Source of the DNA: Betaproteobacteria bacterium HGW-Betaproteobacteria-7
GTDB taxonomy: Bacteria > Pseudomonadota > Gammaproteobacteria > Burkholderiales > Rhodocyclaceae
Assembly (NCBI GenBank): GCA_002840765.1
Contig: PHCE01000003.1
Span: 149,743 to 213,742, forward strand
Direction: 5' to 3'
DNA: 64,000 nt
Shown in pieces: positions 47,114 through 57,968 of the stretch. The notes under the pieces are model-generated. The model searched no databases and was not told where the DNA came from. It saw only the letters and a program-made list of their open reading frames with translations. Made by a program: the position numbers and the translations under genes. Within the stretch, counting starts at the first letter, position 1, and the number at the start of each line of letters is the position of its first letter.

Positions 47114-49180
47114 ATGAAGCCCCTCGTTACCCGCTTTTTCCTGTTGCCAGTCGTTTTTTTCAGCTTCTCAGCTACGGCCGACGAGGAACTTTTTTTTAGC
47201 GACCTGCCTGTGGTCGCTTCGGTCAGTCGCTTGCCCCAGCGTCTCGCCGATGCGCCAAGCTCGGTGACGGTGATCGATCGGGCCACCATCAAGGCTTCGG
47301 GCGCCCGAGCGCTCAGTGACGTGTTTCGTCTGGTGCCAGGATTTCAGACCTTCGCCAAAAGCGATGCGGCACCGCGGGTCAATTATCACGGGGTCTCGGA
47401 CGACAACGAGTTTGCGCCTCGGGTCCAGGTTCTGGTGGATGGCCGCTCGCTGTACTCGCCGCTGTTCCGTGGCGGTGTTAACTGGACGCTGGTGCCGGTT
47501 GCGCTGGAGGATATCGAGCGCATCGAGGTGGTACGTGGTTCCAACACCACCTCCTACGGTGCCAACGCCTTTCTCGGCGTGATCAACATCATTACCGTCG
47601 ATCCCGCCCTGGTGCGGGGCTTCTCTGTCGGCGGCAATTACGGCAACCAGGGTGTCCGCGACTACACCCTGCGTACCGGCGGGGGCCTCGGCGAGAGTGG
47701 TCATTTCCGCCTGACCGTCCAGAACATGAGGGACGACGGTCTGGATGACAACTTCGACTGGGAGGACCGCAACGCCAATCGCTTGTTCGACCTGCGCGTG
47801 AATCTGCAGTTGAGTGCCCGCGACGCCCTGGATATTCAGGTAGGCAGGGCGGAGGGCGTGCAGTTGCGCGGCTCTTATGATTCGGTTCGCATTCCCGTGG
47901 TCATCGATGGTGAAACCCAGCGACGCTTACTCGGTGTTGAGGACCCGGAGGATCCCTTCCGCGATTTCGACCAGTCATCAACCTGGATACAGGCACACTG
48001 GCTGCGGACGCTGTCGGATACCGCTGACTTGTCAGTGCGCTATACCCACAGTGTCGACCGCGCCAGCGATGCCTTCATCTTCGCGCCGCTTCCGGCGGCC
48101 TACAACGACATCAACGAGGTCGGCGACGTTGGCCGGCGCCATGAAATCGAAGCCATCCACAGTTTCCTGCCAGCGTCGGGAACACGGCTGATCTGGGGGG
48201 GCAGTGTACGTCGTGACAGTATCCGTTCGGCTACGTTGCTGCGGGACCTGGGTACGGTCAATCGTGACGTCAGGCGCGTTTTCGCCAACGGCGAGTGGAA
48301 GCCCAATGCCCTTTTTACGGGCAATCTTGGCTGGTCTTACGAGTACGACTCGCTGGCTGGCTCGCATCCGGCCGGGCGAGTCAGCTTCAGCCTCCACGTG
48401 ACACCGCAGAACACGATCCGCATGGGGTACGCACGGGCCTGGCGCACGGGCAGTACCATCGATTATCGGGCCAATTACCGGGTGACACCGACGGTCGTCG
48501 TTGCCCAGGGCAACCCGAATCTGCCGGCGGAGCGCCTCGACAGCTGGGAACTGGCCTATCTGGGTGACTGGCGCGACTGGCGGATGAGCCTGGATACGCG
48601 CTTGTTCCGGGAAAAACTCACCGACCGCTACCTCGACAAGGTGAATGCAACGGATGACGCCCCGGATTCCATCTATGCCTTGCAGAATCTGCTCATCCAG
48701 GGATTCGAGTATCAGTGGAAGTGGCAGCCCTTCGAGTCATCCCGGATCGCATTCGGTCAGGCCTTCGTCAATACGGACAGCAGCTTGACCAGTCTCGGAC
48801 AGGTGCTGGCAACACCATTGCCGGTCCTGGGCGATAGCAGCAATTTCTACCGGAATCAGGCGGACTACGTGCTGCTTGCCGAGAAAGCTGCGCCGCGTCG
48901 TTCCAGCTCACTGCTCTTCATGCAGCGCCTGCCTTATGGCCTGGAGTTCTCGCTGGCACATTACCGGGTGTCGGCCATCAAGTGGACGCGCAATACCGAC
49001 GTCAATAAATATCACCGCACTGATGTGCGCCTCGGCTATCCCTTCGTACTGGGCGGCCAGCGTGGGGAGCTTGGCTATACGGTTCAGTCGCTGGACGGTG
49101 CCCACTTCGAGCAGCGCGAGGGACAGCGTGGCCGCGAGGTCGACCGCCGACAGTGGATTTCACTGCGTCTGGATTTCTGA
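47114..49180 (+). CDS. TonB-dependent outer-membrane receptor
   Basis: 688 residues from ATG 47114. Signal MKPLVTRFFLLPVVFFSFSATA, plug domain (VVASVSRLPQRLADAPSSVTVIDRATIKASGARALSDVFRLVPGFQTF, then VDGRSLYSPLFRGGVNWTLVPVALEDIERIEVVRGSNTTSYGANAFLGVINIIT), beta-barrel strands and an aromatic C-terminus (RRQWISLRLDF). It imports an unidentified ligand with energy from TonB. No riboswitch or iron-box sequence was recognised upstream, and no adjacent transporter genes indicate the substrate. Confidence 0.92.
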   Translation: MKPLVTRFFLLPVVFFSFSATADEELFFSDLPVVASVSRLPQRLADAPSSVTVIDRATIKASGARALSDVFRLVPGFQTFAKSDAAPRVNYHGVSDDNEFAPRVQVLVDGRSLYSPLFRGGVNWTLVPVALEDIERIEVVRGSNTTSYGANAFLGVINIITVDPALVRGFSVGGNYGNQGVRDYTLRTGGGLGESGHFRLTVQNMRDDGLDDNFDWEDRNANRLFDLRVNLQLSARDALDIQVGRAEGVQLRGSYDSVRIPVVIDGETQRRLLGVEDPEDPFRDFDQSSTWIQAHWLRTLSDTADLSVRYTHSVDRASDAFIFAPLPAAYNDINEVGDVGRRHEIEAIHSFLPASGTRLIWGGSVRRDSIRSATLLRDLGTVNRDVRRVFANGEWKPNALFTGNLGWSYEYDSLAGSHPAGRVSFSLHVTPQNTIRMGYARAWRTGSTIDYRANYRVTPTVVVAQGNPNLPAERLDSWELAYLGDWRDWRMSLDTRLFREKLTDRYLDKVNATDDAPDSIYALQNLLIQGFEYQWKWQPFESSRIAFGQAFVNTDSSLTSLGQVLATPLPVLGDSSNFYRNQADYVLLAEKAAPRRSSSLLFMQRLPYGLEFSLAHYRVSAIKWTRNTDVNKYHRTDVRLGYPFVLGGQRGELGYTVQSLDGAHFEQREGQRGREVDRRQWISLRLDF

Positions 49181-49269
49181 TTGCCCCTAGGGTATTACCT
49201 CGTTCCCGCCGGGCGACAGGGGTCTTAAGCTGATGCTGAATTTCAAAAATAACAATCAGCTCAGGTCTA

Positions 49270-49671
49270 ATGGATCAATCAGAACACCTTCCGCCGGACA
49301 GTCCGTGTTGCAATCTCGATTTTCTTGAAGTCAGTCTAGGGCGTAATCGGAAAACTGCCATCCGGCTGGTCGGGATGTTTGTCGAAGGCTATCCAGGGCT
49401 GCTGCAGCGGCTGGAAGACAGTCTGGCAGACCGGGAGTTGGTGAGTTTGGGACGTGTTCTGCACGATATCCGCGGCAACTGCGTGTTGTTTTCAGCCCAG
49501 GAATGCCTGGCGCAGACGATACGGCTGGAAGGTCTCCTGCGGACTGTGTCGGCTTCTTCAGGCAGCGCGGCAAACAGCATCAACTGGCAGGCCGAGGGGG
49601 GAATTCTACAGGCTGCGCTGGAACGGCTGCACGGCGAATTGTGTGCCTATCTTTCGGCTGCTTCGCCCTGA
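49270..49671 (+). CDS. Hpt-like phosphotransfer protein
   Basis: 133 residues, helical and soluble. LDFLEVSLGRNRKTAIRLVGMFVEGYPGLLQRLEDSLADRELVSLGRVLHDIRGNCVLFSA follows the Hpt pattern, with the likely phosphorylated His65 in LHDIRGNC (consensus AHxLKGS). It could pass phosphate to a response regulator. The convergent NarL-type regulator next door is a candidate partner, but the opposite strands argue against a simple operon. Confidence 0.75.
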   Translation: MDQSEHLPPDSPCCNLDFLEVSLGRNRKTAIRLVGMFVEGYPGLLQRLEDSLADRELVSLGRVLHDIRGNCVLFSAQECLAQTIRLEGLLRTVSASSGSAANSINWQAEGGILQAALERLHGELCAYLSAASP

Positions 49672-49672
49672 T

Positions 49673-50302
49673 TCAGGAAATGAGGCCGCGCTGAACGGCA
49701 AAGCGGGTCAGGGCGGTGACGTCATGCATGCCTAGCCGCTCCATCAGCCGGGCACGGTGAAATTCCACAGTTTTTGGACTGATGCCCAGATTGCGGGCGA
49801 TTTCCTTGGTTGTCCTGCCGGAGGCGACTAGCCGCAAAATTTCTGCCTGACGTGGGGTGAGTCCGCCGCAATCGGCGGTGCCGTGGTTGTGGTTTTCCAT
49901 GATCGTCTGCAGTTTTGCCGTCAGGAAACGCTCTCCCTCCAACACGGCGGCGATGGCCAGCTTCAATTCGTCGAGCAGGAAGTCTTTGTGCAGATAGCCG
50001 TTGGCACCGGCCGCAAATGCCCGGTCAATGGTTTCCGGGGTGTCGATGGCGGAAAGGATGAGAATGGCCATGGGCAAGTCGCGGCGGCGAATCTCTGCAC
50101 TTAGCTCGATACCGTTCAGACCGGGCATGGCGATGTCAAGAATGGCAATGTCCGGTTGCCGTTGCCTTATCTCGTCGAGGGCACTGTTTCCGTCCGGGCA
50201 TTCAGCGATAACCTCGTATCCTGGGAGGCTCTCGATCAGTGCTCTGATGCCGGCGCGAACGAGCAACTGGTCGTCGGCGAGGACAATGCTTGTTGTTTTC
50301 AT
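49673..50302 (-). CDS. NarL/FixJ-family response regulator
   Basis: 209 residues. REC: IVLADDQLLVRAGIRALIESLPGYEV, phosphoacceptor DIAILDIAMPGLNGIEL, LHKDFLLDEL. C-terminal LuxR-type HTH: LTPRQAEILRLVASGRTTKEIARNLGISPKTVEFHRARLMERLGMHD. No kinase gene adjoins it. It converges with the Hpt-like gene with one base between. Confidence 0.92.
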   Translation of the reverse strand: MKTTSIVLADDQLLVRAGIRALIESLPGYEVIAECPDGNSALDEIRQRQPDIAILDIAMPGLNGIELSAEIRRRDLPMAILILSAIDTPETIDRAFAAGANGYLHKDFLLDELKLAIAAVLEGERFLTAKLQTIMENHNHGTADCGGLTPRQAEILRLVASGRTTKEIARNLGISPKTVEFHRARLMERLGMHDVTALTRFAVQRGLIS

Positions 50303-50352
50303 ATTGCCAGCTTACGCTCAAAGGTTGGCTTTATTGTTGTATTTATTAATTT

Positions 50353-51435
50353 TTAACGGAAATCAAGCTTGCGCGTTTCTCCGTGGCGCAGCATCCAGAT
50401 GCGATCGATGTCGAGCTGGTGGCGGGCCAGTGCTGCAGCCACATCGGCTGGCGGCTGGTCGAAGGGCTCCTGCGTCAGCGCGAAGGTTCCCCAGTGCACG
50501 CCGAGCGCTTGCTTGGCCTCGACATCCAGCACGATGCGCACCGCATCGTCCGGGTTGGCGTGTTGCGGTGCCATGAAATCGCGCGGCAGGTAGGCGCCGA
50601 CCGGTACAGCGAGCAGGTCGATGGCGCCCAGGCGCCGGCGGATCTCCCGGAAATCCGCCGAATAACCAGTGTCGCCGGTGTACAGGAAGCGCCATGGTTC
50701 CGGGTTGTCGTGAATAACGGCGAAGCCGCCCCACAGGCTGAGATTGGTATCGAATGGCGTGCGCTTGCTCCAGTGCTGGGCTGGCGTGAAATGGATATGT
50801 AGCGAACCATCGGTGACCTCGTCCCACCAGTCCAGCTCCTCGACCGTGTCAATACCCTGCTCGGTGAACCATTCCTTGATCCCCAGCGGTACCAGGAAGC
50901 GCGGCCGCTGGCCGGCCGCCATCAGGCGCTGGATGGTGGCCTTGTCCAGGTGGTCATAGTGATTGTGTGAAATCAGTACGTAGTCGATGGGCGGCAGATC
51001 TTCCGCGCGCAAAGGCGCCGGTACCCGGCGCGGGGCCGAGAGCTGCCGAAAGGGGCCGGCGAAGTCCGACAGTTGCGGGTCGATCAGGATGTTGCGGCCG
51101 GCAAGCTGCAGCAGCAGGCCGGCATGACCGAGCCAGGTGATCCTTGGGGTCTCGCTGCGCGTTTGCAGCAGGGCGAGATCGACGGGCGTGCTCCAGGTGG
51201 CGGCAAATTGCTCATAGCCTCCAGCTGGCGGGGCGACCGGGCGAAAGTCGCCGCGCAGCCGGCGCCAGGTGATTTCGTACCAGGGCAGCTGGCCGATGGT
51301 CAGCGCTTGGTCGGAATTGACGAAGCCATCAGGGCGATGGTGGGCGCGCGCCGCATCGTAATATGGATTGACCGCGGCGCAGGCTGTCAGCAGCAGGCCG
51401 CTGGCCAGCACGAAGGCGCGCTGAACTCCGCTCAC
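50353..51435 (-). CDS. Metallo-beta-lactamase-fold lipoprotein (RomA/YycJ-like hydrolase)
   Basis: 360 residues from GTG 51435, which overlaps the stop of the DsbA-like gene (GTGA). Lipoprotein signal VLASGLLLTACAAVN (lipobox LTAC). Metallo-hydrolase motifs: ITWLGHAGLLLQLAGRNILIDPQLSD, YVLISHNHYDHLDKATI (HxHxDH), HWSKRTPFDTNLSLWGGF, FLYTGDTGYSADF and ALGVHWGTFAL. It belongs to the UlaG/N-acylphosphatidylethanolamine phospholipase D-like group. An outer-membrane or periplasmic lipid hydrolase is plausible, but the substrate is unproven. Confidence 0.88.
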   Translation of the reverse strand: MSGVQRAFVLASGLLLTACAAVNPYYDAARAHHRPDGFVNSDQALTIGQLPWYEITWRRLRGDFRPVAPPAGGYEQFAATWSTPVDLALLQTRSETPRITWLGHAGLLLQLAGRNILIDPQLSDFAGPFRQLSAPRRVPAPLRAEDLPPIDYVLISHNHYDHLDKATIQRLMAAGQRPRFLVPLGIKEWFTEQGIDTVEELDWWDEVTDGSLHIHFTPAQHWSKRTPFDTNLSLWGGFAVIHDNPEPWRFLYTGDTGYSADFREIRRRLGAIDLLAVPVGAYLPRDFMAPQHANPDDAVRIVLDVEAKQALGVHWGTFALTQEPFDQPPADVAAALARHQLDIDRIWMLRHGETRKLDFR

Positions 51436-52073
51436 TTGCCCAGTGCCTTGCGCATGGCAGCGACGAGAATGGCCGGATCCTCGGCGCCGACCACGATGTG
51501 CTGGCCGCCGACGATGAATGTTGGCACTTGATTGATGCCGAGTTGGCGCAGCCCCCGGGCATCGGCAAGGAGCTGCACAATGTCGCCGCTGTCGGCGCTC
51601 CACGCCAGCCATTGATCAGCGGGGTAGCCACATTCACCGGCAATTCGGGCGAGCACGGCCGGATCGCCAACGGCTTCGCCCAGCTGAAACTGGGCGACGA
51701 AAAGGCGTTCGACCAGGGCATCGGCCGGGCCGCGTTGTTGGGCCCAGCTAACCAGGCGGTGGGCCAGCAGCGTATTGGCGCGCAGGGCGATTTTCTCGAA
51801 GGCGAAATCGACGCCAAAAGCGCGGCCACCGCTGCGCACCCGCTCGAACAGCGCTTCGACGGCCGCGCGGCTGCCGAACTTGTGTTCCAGGAAGGGCAGG
51901 TAGGGCTCGCCCTCGGGGGGAGTGTCCGGATTCAGAAAAAAGGGGCGCCAGCGCGTTTGCACAAGCACTTCTGGCAAGTCTTGGCGCAGGCTGGCAGCGG
52001 CCACTTCCAGGCGACGTTTGCCGATGAAGCACCAAGGGCAGACGAAGTCGGCGACGATATCGATGGTGAGCAT
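51432..52073 (-). CDS. FrnE-like DsbA-family oxidoreductase
   Basis: 213 residues without a signal, so cytoplasmic. Thioredoxin-fold motif IDIVADFVCPWCFIGKRRLE with CPWC active site, followed by RWRPFFLNPDTPPEGEPYLPFLEHKFG and the family-typical GINQVPTFIVGGQHIVVGAEDP (cis-Pro). FrnE-type proteins have disulfide isomerase or oxidoreductase activity. It is coupled to the downstream metallo-hydrolase gene by a 4-base overlap. Confidence 0.9.
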   Translation of the reverse strand: MLTIDIVADFVCPWCFIGKRRLEVAAASLRQDLPEVLVQTRWRPFFLNPDTPPEGEPYLPFLEHKFGSRAAVEALFERVRSGGRAFGVDFAFEKIALRANTLLAHRLVSWAQQRGPADALVERLFVAQFQLGEAVGDPAVLARIAGECGYPADQWLAWSADSGDIVQLLADARGLRQLGINQVPTFIVGGQHIVVGAEDPAILVAAMRKALGK

Positions 52074-52136
52074 GTTGAAGAACAGTAACGGACGATTTAT
52101 GCAGACCGATCGGGTAGCCGAAGGTTCCGGCTGACG

Positions 52137-52763
52137 CTAGGACTTGTGTTTCTGGACGAAGGCCGGCAGCGTGAGGTGGTAATGCATGGCCAGCAGTCGC
52201 AGCAGCAGGACAATACCCATGGCCACCCAGGCGGCAGTTACCGACGGAACGCCGATCTCCTGCAGACCGATCAGGGTCAGGGCGCCAAGCCAGGCGGCGG
52301 TGGCGTACCACTCACCCTTGAGGAACACTAACGGTACATCGTTGCACAGGATGTCGCGGAGAACGCCGCCGACGACGCCGGTGGTCACGCCCATCAGGCT
52401 GGCCACCAGCCAGGGGGCATGCCATTGCAGTGCGACCTGCGTACCGACGATGGTGAACAGGGCCAGGCCAATGGCATCCGGGATCAGGAAAAGTTTTGGT
52501 GGCAGGGGCAGGGCGCGGGCGATGAAGAAGGTCAGCAAGCCGGCACCGAGGGCGGCGACCAGATAGGTCTGATCAACAACCCAGAAAACGTTGCGATCCA
52601 ACAGCAGATCGCGCACCGTGCCGCCCCCGAGGGCAGTGGCAACGCCGACCAGCATGGCGCCGATCAGATCCATCTGCTTGCGCCCCGAGTCGAGTACTCC
52701 GGTCAGGGCATTGACTGCTACCGCCGCCAGGCCGACCCAGTAAAGCAGGGCGTCGATGCCCAT
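52137..52763 (-). CDS. TRIC/UPF0126 (YicG-like) membrane protein
   Basis: 208 residues from ATG 52763 (MGIDALLYWVGLAAVAVNALTGVLDSGRKQMDLIGAML); an ATG at 52775 would overlap smpB. Two repeated glycine-rich halves (ALGGGTVRDLLLDR and TGVVGGVLRDILCND), each of three or four helices, are the hallmark of the prokaryotic TRIC channel family (UPF0126, YicG). These are trimeric cation channels in other organisms. The physiological role here is unknown. Confidence 0.9.
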   Translation of the reverse strand: MGIDALLYWVGLAAVAVNALTGVLDSGRKQMDLIGAMLVGVATALGGGTVRDLLLDRNVFWVVDQTYLVAALGAGLLTFFIARALPLPPKLFLIPDAIGLALFTIVGTQVALQWHAPWLVASLMGVTTGVVGGVLRDILCNDVPLVFLKGEWYATAAWLGALTLIGLQEIGVPSVTAAWVAMGIVLLLRLLAMHYHLTLPAFVQKHKS

Positions 52764-52764
52764 C

Positions 52765-53214
52765 TCAGCGCACACGCTCCTTCATGGCACGCTGCGCTTC
52801 GCGTCTGGAGTCCTTATCCAGTTCATCGGCACGTTTATCGTGCTGCTTCTTGCCCTTGGCCAGGCCGATCTCCAGCTTGATGCGGCCGCGCACAAAGTGC
52901 AGGTCGAGTGGTACCAGGGCGTAGCCGGCGCGCTCCACCTTGCCGATCAGTTTCATGATCTCGCGGCCGTGCAGCAACAGCTTGCGCGTGCGTACCGGAT
53001 CGTGATGATCATGCGTCGAGGCGGTGGCCAGTGGCGAGATGTGCATGCCGATCAGGAAAATCTCGCCACTCTTGATGATGACGTAGGATTCCTTGATGTT
53101 CATCCGCCCGGCACGAATGGCCTTGACCTCCCAACCTTCGAGGGCAATGCCGGCCTCGAACTTCTCCTCGACGAAGTAGTCATGGAAGGCTTTTTTGTTG
53201 ACCGTGATGCTCAT
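52765..53214 (-). CDS. smpB: SmpB, tmRNA-binding trans-translation protein
   Basis: 149 residues with SmpB motifs: [45 protein letters not shown], then SEIFLIG-like [75 protein letters not shown]. It binds tmRNA and delivers it to stalled ribosomes. Divergent from ratA-rnfH, the arrangement seen in many proteobacteria. Confidence 0.96.
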   Translation of the reverse strand: MSITVNKKAFHDYFVEEKFEAGIALEGWEVKAIRAGRMNIKESYVIIKSGEIFLIGMHISPLATASTHDHHDPVRTRKLLLHGREIMKLIGKVERAGYALVPLDLHFVRGRIKLEIGLAKGKKQHDKRADELDKDSRREAQRAMKERVR

Positions 53215-53271
53215 GCCGCGAGTGATCCATTAAAATCGCCATTTTACAGGATACCCGAACGCTGCCGACGC

Positions 53272-53715
53272 ATGGCCCAGGTTGAAAAGACAGTACTGAT
53301 CGAGCAGTCCGCCGAGCGCATGTTCGAGCTCGTGGATCGCTGCGAGGACTACCCGCTGTTCCTGCCCTGGTGCAGCAGCACCGAATTGAAGTTCCGCGAT
53401 GCCACGAAAACGGTGGGGACGCTGCATATCAATTACCACTCGGTGAAATCAAGCTTCACGACGGAAAACGACAAGGAGTTCCCATCGTTGATGAAGATTC
53501 GCCTGATTGATGGGCCGTTCCGCCGTCTCGAGGGTTCATGGCGTTTCCGCGCACTGGCTGAAAATGCCTGCAAGATCGAGTTCAGCCTGCACTACGAGTT
53601 TTCCAGCAAGCTGTTCGAGAAGGTCATCGGGCCGGTTTTCGGACATATCGCCAATACCTTCGTCGATGCCTTCGTCAAGCGGGCTACACAGGTCTATGGA
53701 GCCGCCAATGGCTGA
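53272..53715 (+). CDS. ratA: RatA/COQ10-type START-domain protein
   Basis: 147 residues from ATG 53272 (MAQVEKTVLIEQSAERMFELVDRCEDYPLFLPWCSSTE). START-like fold with the typical FLPWC motif, FRRLEGSWRFRALAENACKIEFSLHYEFSSKLFEKVIGPVF and terminal FVDAFVKRA. It is variously described as a ribosome-association toxin and a quinone-binding COQ10-like protein. Its 3' end overlaps the rnfH start by 8 bases. The upstream extension in the track (52756) reads through smpB. Confidence 0.93.
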   Translation: MAQVEKTVLIEQSAERMFELVDRCEDYPLFLPWCSSTELKFRDATKTVGTLHINYHSVKSSFTTENDKEFPSLMKIRLIDGPFRRLEGSWRFRALAENACKIEFSLHYEFSSKLFEKVIGPVFGHIANTFVDAFVKRATQVYGAANG

Positions 53716-54031
53716 AGTGCTCAGTATCGAAGTCTGCTACGCGCTGGCCGACAAGCAGGAAATCGTCCGTCTCCGCCTGGCGGAAGGCGCAACCCTGGGG
53801 CAGGCGCTGGAGGCTTCCGGCTTGCTGGCCAAATATCCGGAAATCGACCTGAAGAAGAACAAGTTCGGCATCTATGCCAAGTTGTCGAAAGCCGATGCCA
53901 TGTTGCGTGACCATGATCGCGTCGAGATCTATCGACCGCTGATCGCCGACCCGAAAGAGGTCCGCAAGCAACGGGCGGCCGAGGGCAAGGTCATGAAAAA
54001 AGGCGCCGGGGATACCGACGCCGAGGTCTGA
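53708..54031 (+). CDS. rnfH: RnfH/RatB ubiquitin-fold protein
   Basis: 107 residues: IEVCYALADKQEIVRLRLAEGATLGQALEASGLLAKYPEIDLKKNKFGIYAKLSKADAMLRDHDRVEIYRPLIADPKEVRKQRA. This is the RnfH family (UPF0125), a beta-grasp protein regularly downstream of ratA. Function is unsettled, and the earlier RatB antitoxin proposal is not proven. Confidence 0.93.
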   Translation: MAEVLSIEVCYALADKQEIVRLRLAEGATLGQALEASGLLAKYPEIDLKKNKFGIYAKLSKADAMLRDHDRVEIYRPLIADPKEVRKQRAAEGKVMKKGAGDTDAEV

Positions 54032-54049
54032 AAGTAGTTCGCGTTCAGG

Positions 54050-54535
54050 CTACTTGCAGGCTTCCGCGATGAACTGGCGGGCGCGATCAATTTCCGCCTG
54101 GCGTTGGGTGTCTTCAAAGGCCTTGCGTTCGCCCTTTTCGTCAATCGTGCCCACCAAGCGTCCGGACTCAAGTGCGGCGAGGTTGCCGCGGGCGCGTCGG
54201 CAGTTCTCTTCGCGGTCGGCCTGGGCTTTTTGCTCCTTGGCGTTCTTCTCCGCTTTTTCGCGGGCTTCCTGTTGCCGCTTCTTGAATTCCAGATCTTTCT
54301 CGGCCGTCGTCTTCGGCCCTTCCGCCGTCGGCTCGGCGGGTTTGTCGCTGCGCGATACGGGTTGCCGGTCACCAATTACGCGGGCATCCCTGGTGGCTGT
54401 ACCTGGTGGCGGCGTGTCGGCAATAACGGTGCGTCCGGAACTGTCCTTCCATTGATAGACCTGAGCGTGCGCCGGGGTCATGGCAATCGTCGAGATAATT
54501 CCAAAAACGAGCAGGAGAGCGGGCTTCATGGTCAT
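54050..54535 (-). CDS. DUF4124-domain secreted protein
   Basis: 161 residues from ATG 54535 (or ATG 54529 two codons later). Sec signal MKPALLLVFGIISTIAMTPAHA, then the DUF4124 start AQVYQWKDSSGRTVIADTPPPGTATRDARVI, and a charged coiled-coil body (EKDLEFKKRQQEAREKAEKNAKEQKAQADREENCRRARGNLAALESGRLV). Common in betaproteobacteria, with unknown function. It is divergent from guaB. Confidence 0.85.
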   Translation of the reverse strand: MTMKPALLLVFGIISTIAMTPAHAQVYQWKDSSGRTVIADTPPPGTATRDARVIGDRQPVSRSDKPAEPTAEGPKTTAEKDLEFKKRQQEAREKAEKNAKEQKAQADREENCRRARGNLAALESGRLVGTIDEKGERKAFEDTQRQAEIDRARQFIAEACK

Positions 54536-54557
54536 CCGGGTTTCTTTAGGATTTCTG

Positions 54558-54563
54558 TATAAT
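54558..54563 (+). promoter_or_regulatory. -10 element of the guaB promoter
   Basis: TATAAT, preceded by TG, lies 29 bases before the guaB ATG and is a perfect sigma-70 -10 hexamer. No clear -35 is seen 17 bases upstream. Confidence 0.6.
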
Positions 54564-54591
54564 ACGATTTTGTGACCTTGGAACAAAGGCC

Positions 54592-56055
54592 ATGCGACTT
54601 TTGCAAAAAGCCCTGACATTTGACGACGTCCTGCTCGTCCCCGCCCATTCCCAGATTCTGCCCCGTGACGTCAGCCTCGCCACGCGCCTGACGCGCAACA
54701 TCACCCTCAACCTGCCGCTACTTTCAGCCGCCATGGATACCGTGACGGAAGGCCGCCTGGCCATCGCCCTGGCCCAGGAAGGTGGTATCGGCATCGTGCA
54801 CAAGAACCTCTCGGCCAAGGCCCAGGCGGCCGAAGTGGCCAAGGTCAAGCGTTTCGAATCCGGCATCCTGCGTGATCCGATTACCGTTTCGCCGATGATG
54901 ACTGTCCGTGACGTCATTGAAATCACCCGCCAGCACAAGATTTCCGGTCTGCCGGTGATCGACAAGAACGGCAAGGTGGTCGGCATCGTGACCAACCGCG
55001 ATCTGCGTTTCGAAACCAATCTCGACCAGCCGGTCAAATTGATCATGACGCCGCGCAAGCGCCTGGTTACGGTCAATGAAGAAGCCAGCGTCGAGGATGC
55101 CAAGGAACTGATTCGCGAGCACCGCCTGGAGCGCGTGCTGGTCATCGACGACGAATATCACTTGCGCGGCCTGATCACCGTCAAGGACATCCTCAAGTCC
55201 ACCGAACATCCGCTGGCCAACAAGGACGCCACCGGCCGCCTGCGTGCCGGCGCTGCCGTCGGCGTTGGTGCCGGTACGGAAGAGCGGGTCGAACTGCTGG
55301 CCGAAGCCGGCGTTGACGTGATCGTCGTCGATACGGCGCACGGCCACTCGCAAGGTGTGCTGGACCGCGTCAACTGGGTCAAGAAGAATTTCCCGCAAAT
55401 TGAGGTCATCGGCGGCAACATTGCCACCGCCGATGCGGCCCGGGCGCTGGTTGCCATGGGTGCCGACGGTGTCAAGGTCGGTATCGGCCCCGGCTCCATC
55501 TGCACGACGCGCATCGTCGCCGGTGTTGGCGTGCCGCAGATCACCGCCATCCAGAATGTTTCCGAATGCCTGAAGGGCACCGGCGTGCCGATGATCGCCG
55601 ACGGCGGCATCCGCTACTCCGGTGACATCGCCAAGGCGATCGCTGCCGGTGCCGACACGGTCATGCTCGGCGGCCTGTTCGCTGGTACCGAGGAAGCGCC
55701 GGGCGATGTCGAGCTGTTCCAGGGGCGCTCGTACAAATCCTACCGCGGCATGGGTTCGCTGGGCGCGATGCAGGCCGGCTCGTCCGACCGCTACTTCCAG
55801 GAAAATACCGGCAACGTCGACAAGTTCGTCCCCGAGGGGATTGAAGGCCGTGTGCCGTACAAGGGTTCGGTGCTCGCCGTGATCCACCAGTTGATGGGCG
55901 GTCTGCGTTCGTCGATGGGCTACCTCGGCAGCCCGACGATTGCCCACATGCACGACAACGCCTGTTTCGTCGAGATCACTTCGGCCGGCATCCGCGAGTC
56001 GCACGTCCACGACGTGCAGATCACCAAGGAAGCGCCGAACTACCACCTCGACTGA
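54592..56055 (+). CDS. guaB: IMP dehydrogenase
   Basis: 487 residues, full length. [29 protein letters not shown], two CBS domains (about 95-200: [41 protein letters not shown] and [37 protein letters not shown]), NAD and IMP sites ([38 protein letters not shown] with the catalytic Cys) and flap GMGSLGAMQ. It makes XMP from IMP, the committed step to GMP. It precedes guaA by 61 bases with a terminator-like hairpin in between. Confidence 0.97.
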   Translation: MRLLQKALTFDDVLLVPAHSQILPRDVSLATRLTRNITLNLPLLSAAMDTVTEGRLAIALAQEGGIGIVHKNLSAKAQAAEVAKVKRFESGILRDPITVSPMMTVRDVIEITRQHKISGLPVIDKNGKVVGIVTNRDLRFETNLDQPVKLIMTPRKRLVTVNEEASVEDAKELIREHRLERVLVIDDEYHLRGLITVKDILKSTEHPLANKDATGRLRAGAAVGVGAGTEERVELLAEAGVDVIVVDTAHGHSQGVLDRVNWVKKNFPQIEVIGGNIATADAARALVAMGADGVKVGIGPGSICTTRIVAGVGVPQITAIQNVSECLKGTGVPMIADGGIRYSGDIAKAIAAGADTVMLGGLFAGTEEAPGDVELFQGRSYKSYRGMGSLGAMQAGSSDRYFQENTGNVDKFVPEGIEGRVPYKGSVLAVIHQLMGGLRSSMGYLGSPTIAHMHDNACFVEITSAGIRESHVHDVQITKEAPNYHLD

Positions 56056-56073
56056 TCGTTCCCGTGTCCCAGA

Positions 56074-56099
56074 GGGCGGCTCCGGTAGCCGCCCTTATT
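56074..56099 (+). terminator. Hairpin between guaB and guaA
   Basis: GGGCGGCT-ccggt-AGCCGCCC is a perfect 8-bp stem followed by TTATT, 18 bases after the guaB stop and 18 bases before the guaA start. It may partly terminate guaB transcripts, setting the ratio of the two enzymes. Confidence 0.7.
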
Positions 56100-56116
56100 C
56101 ATTCAAGGCTTTGAAA

Positions 56117-57751
<1,635 letters not shown>

Positions 57752-57968
57752 TCTAACATGACCTCCTTGGACGTCGCTGAACAACCAAAGTTGGCCTAAC
57801 CACCTGATATTCAGCCGGTTGATTGTCTTGGAATGTTTATCCATGTTCAGGCACATCTACCGTCAAATGTCGGTTAGTCTGGCGGTATGAAAAGCGGCGT
57901 TCCGGATCGACGATTTTTTGACCGTCAGGGTGTATGACGGTAAATTGTCGGATCACTTTGGAGGCCGC

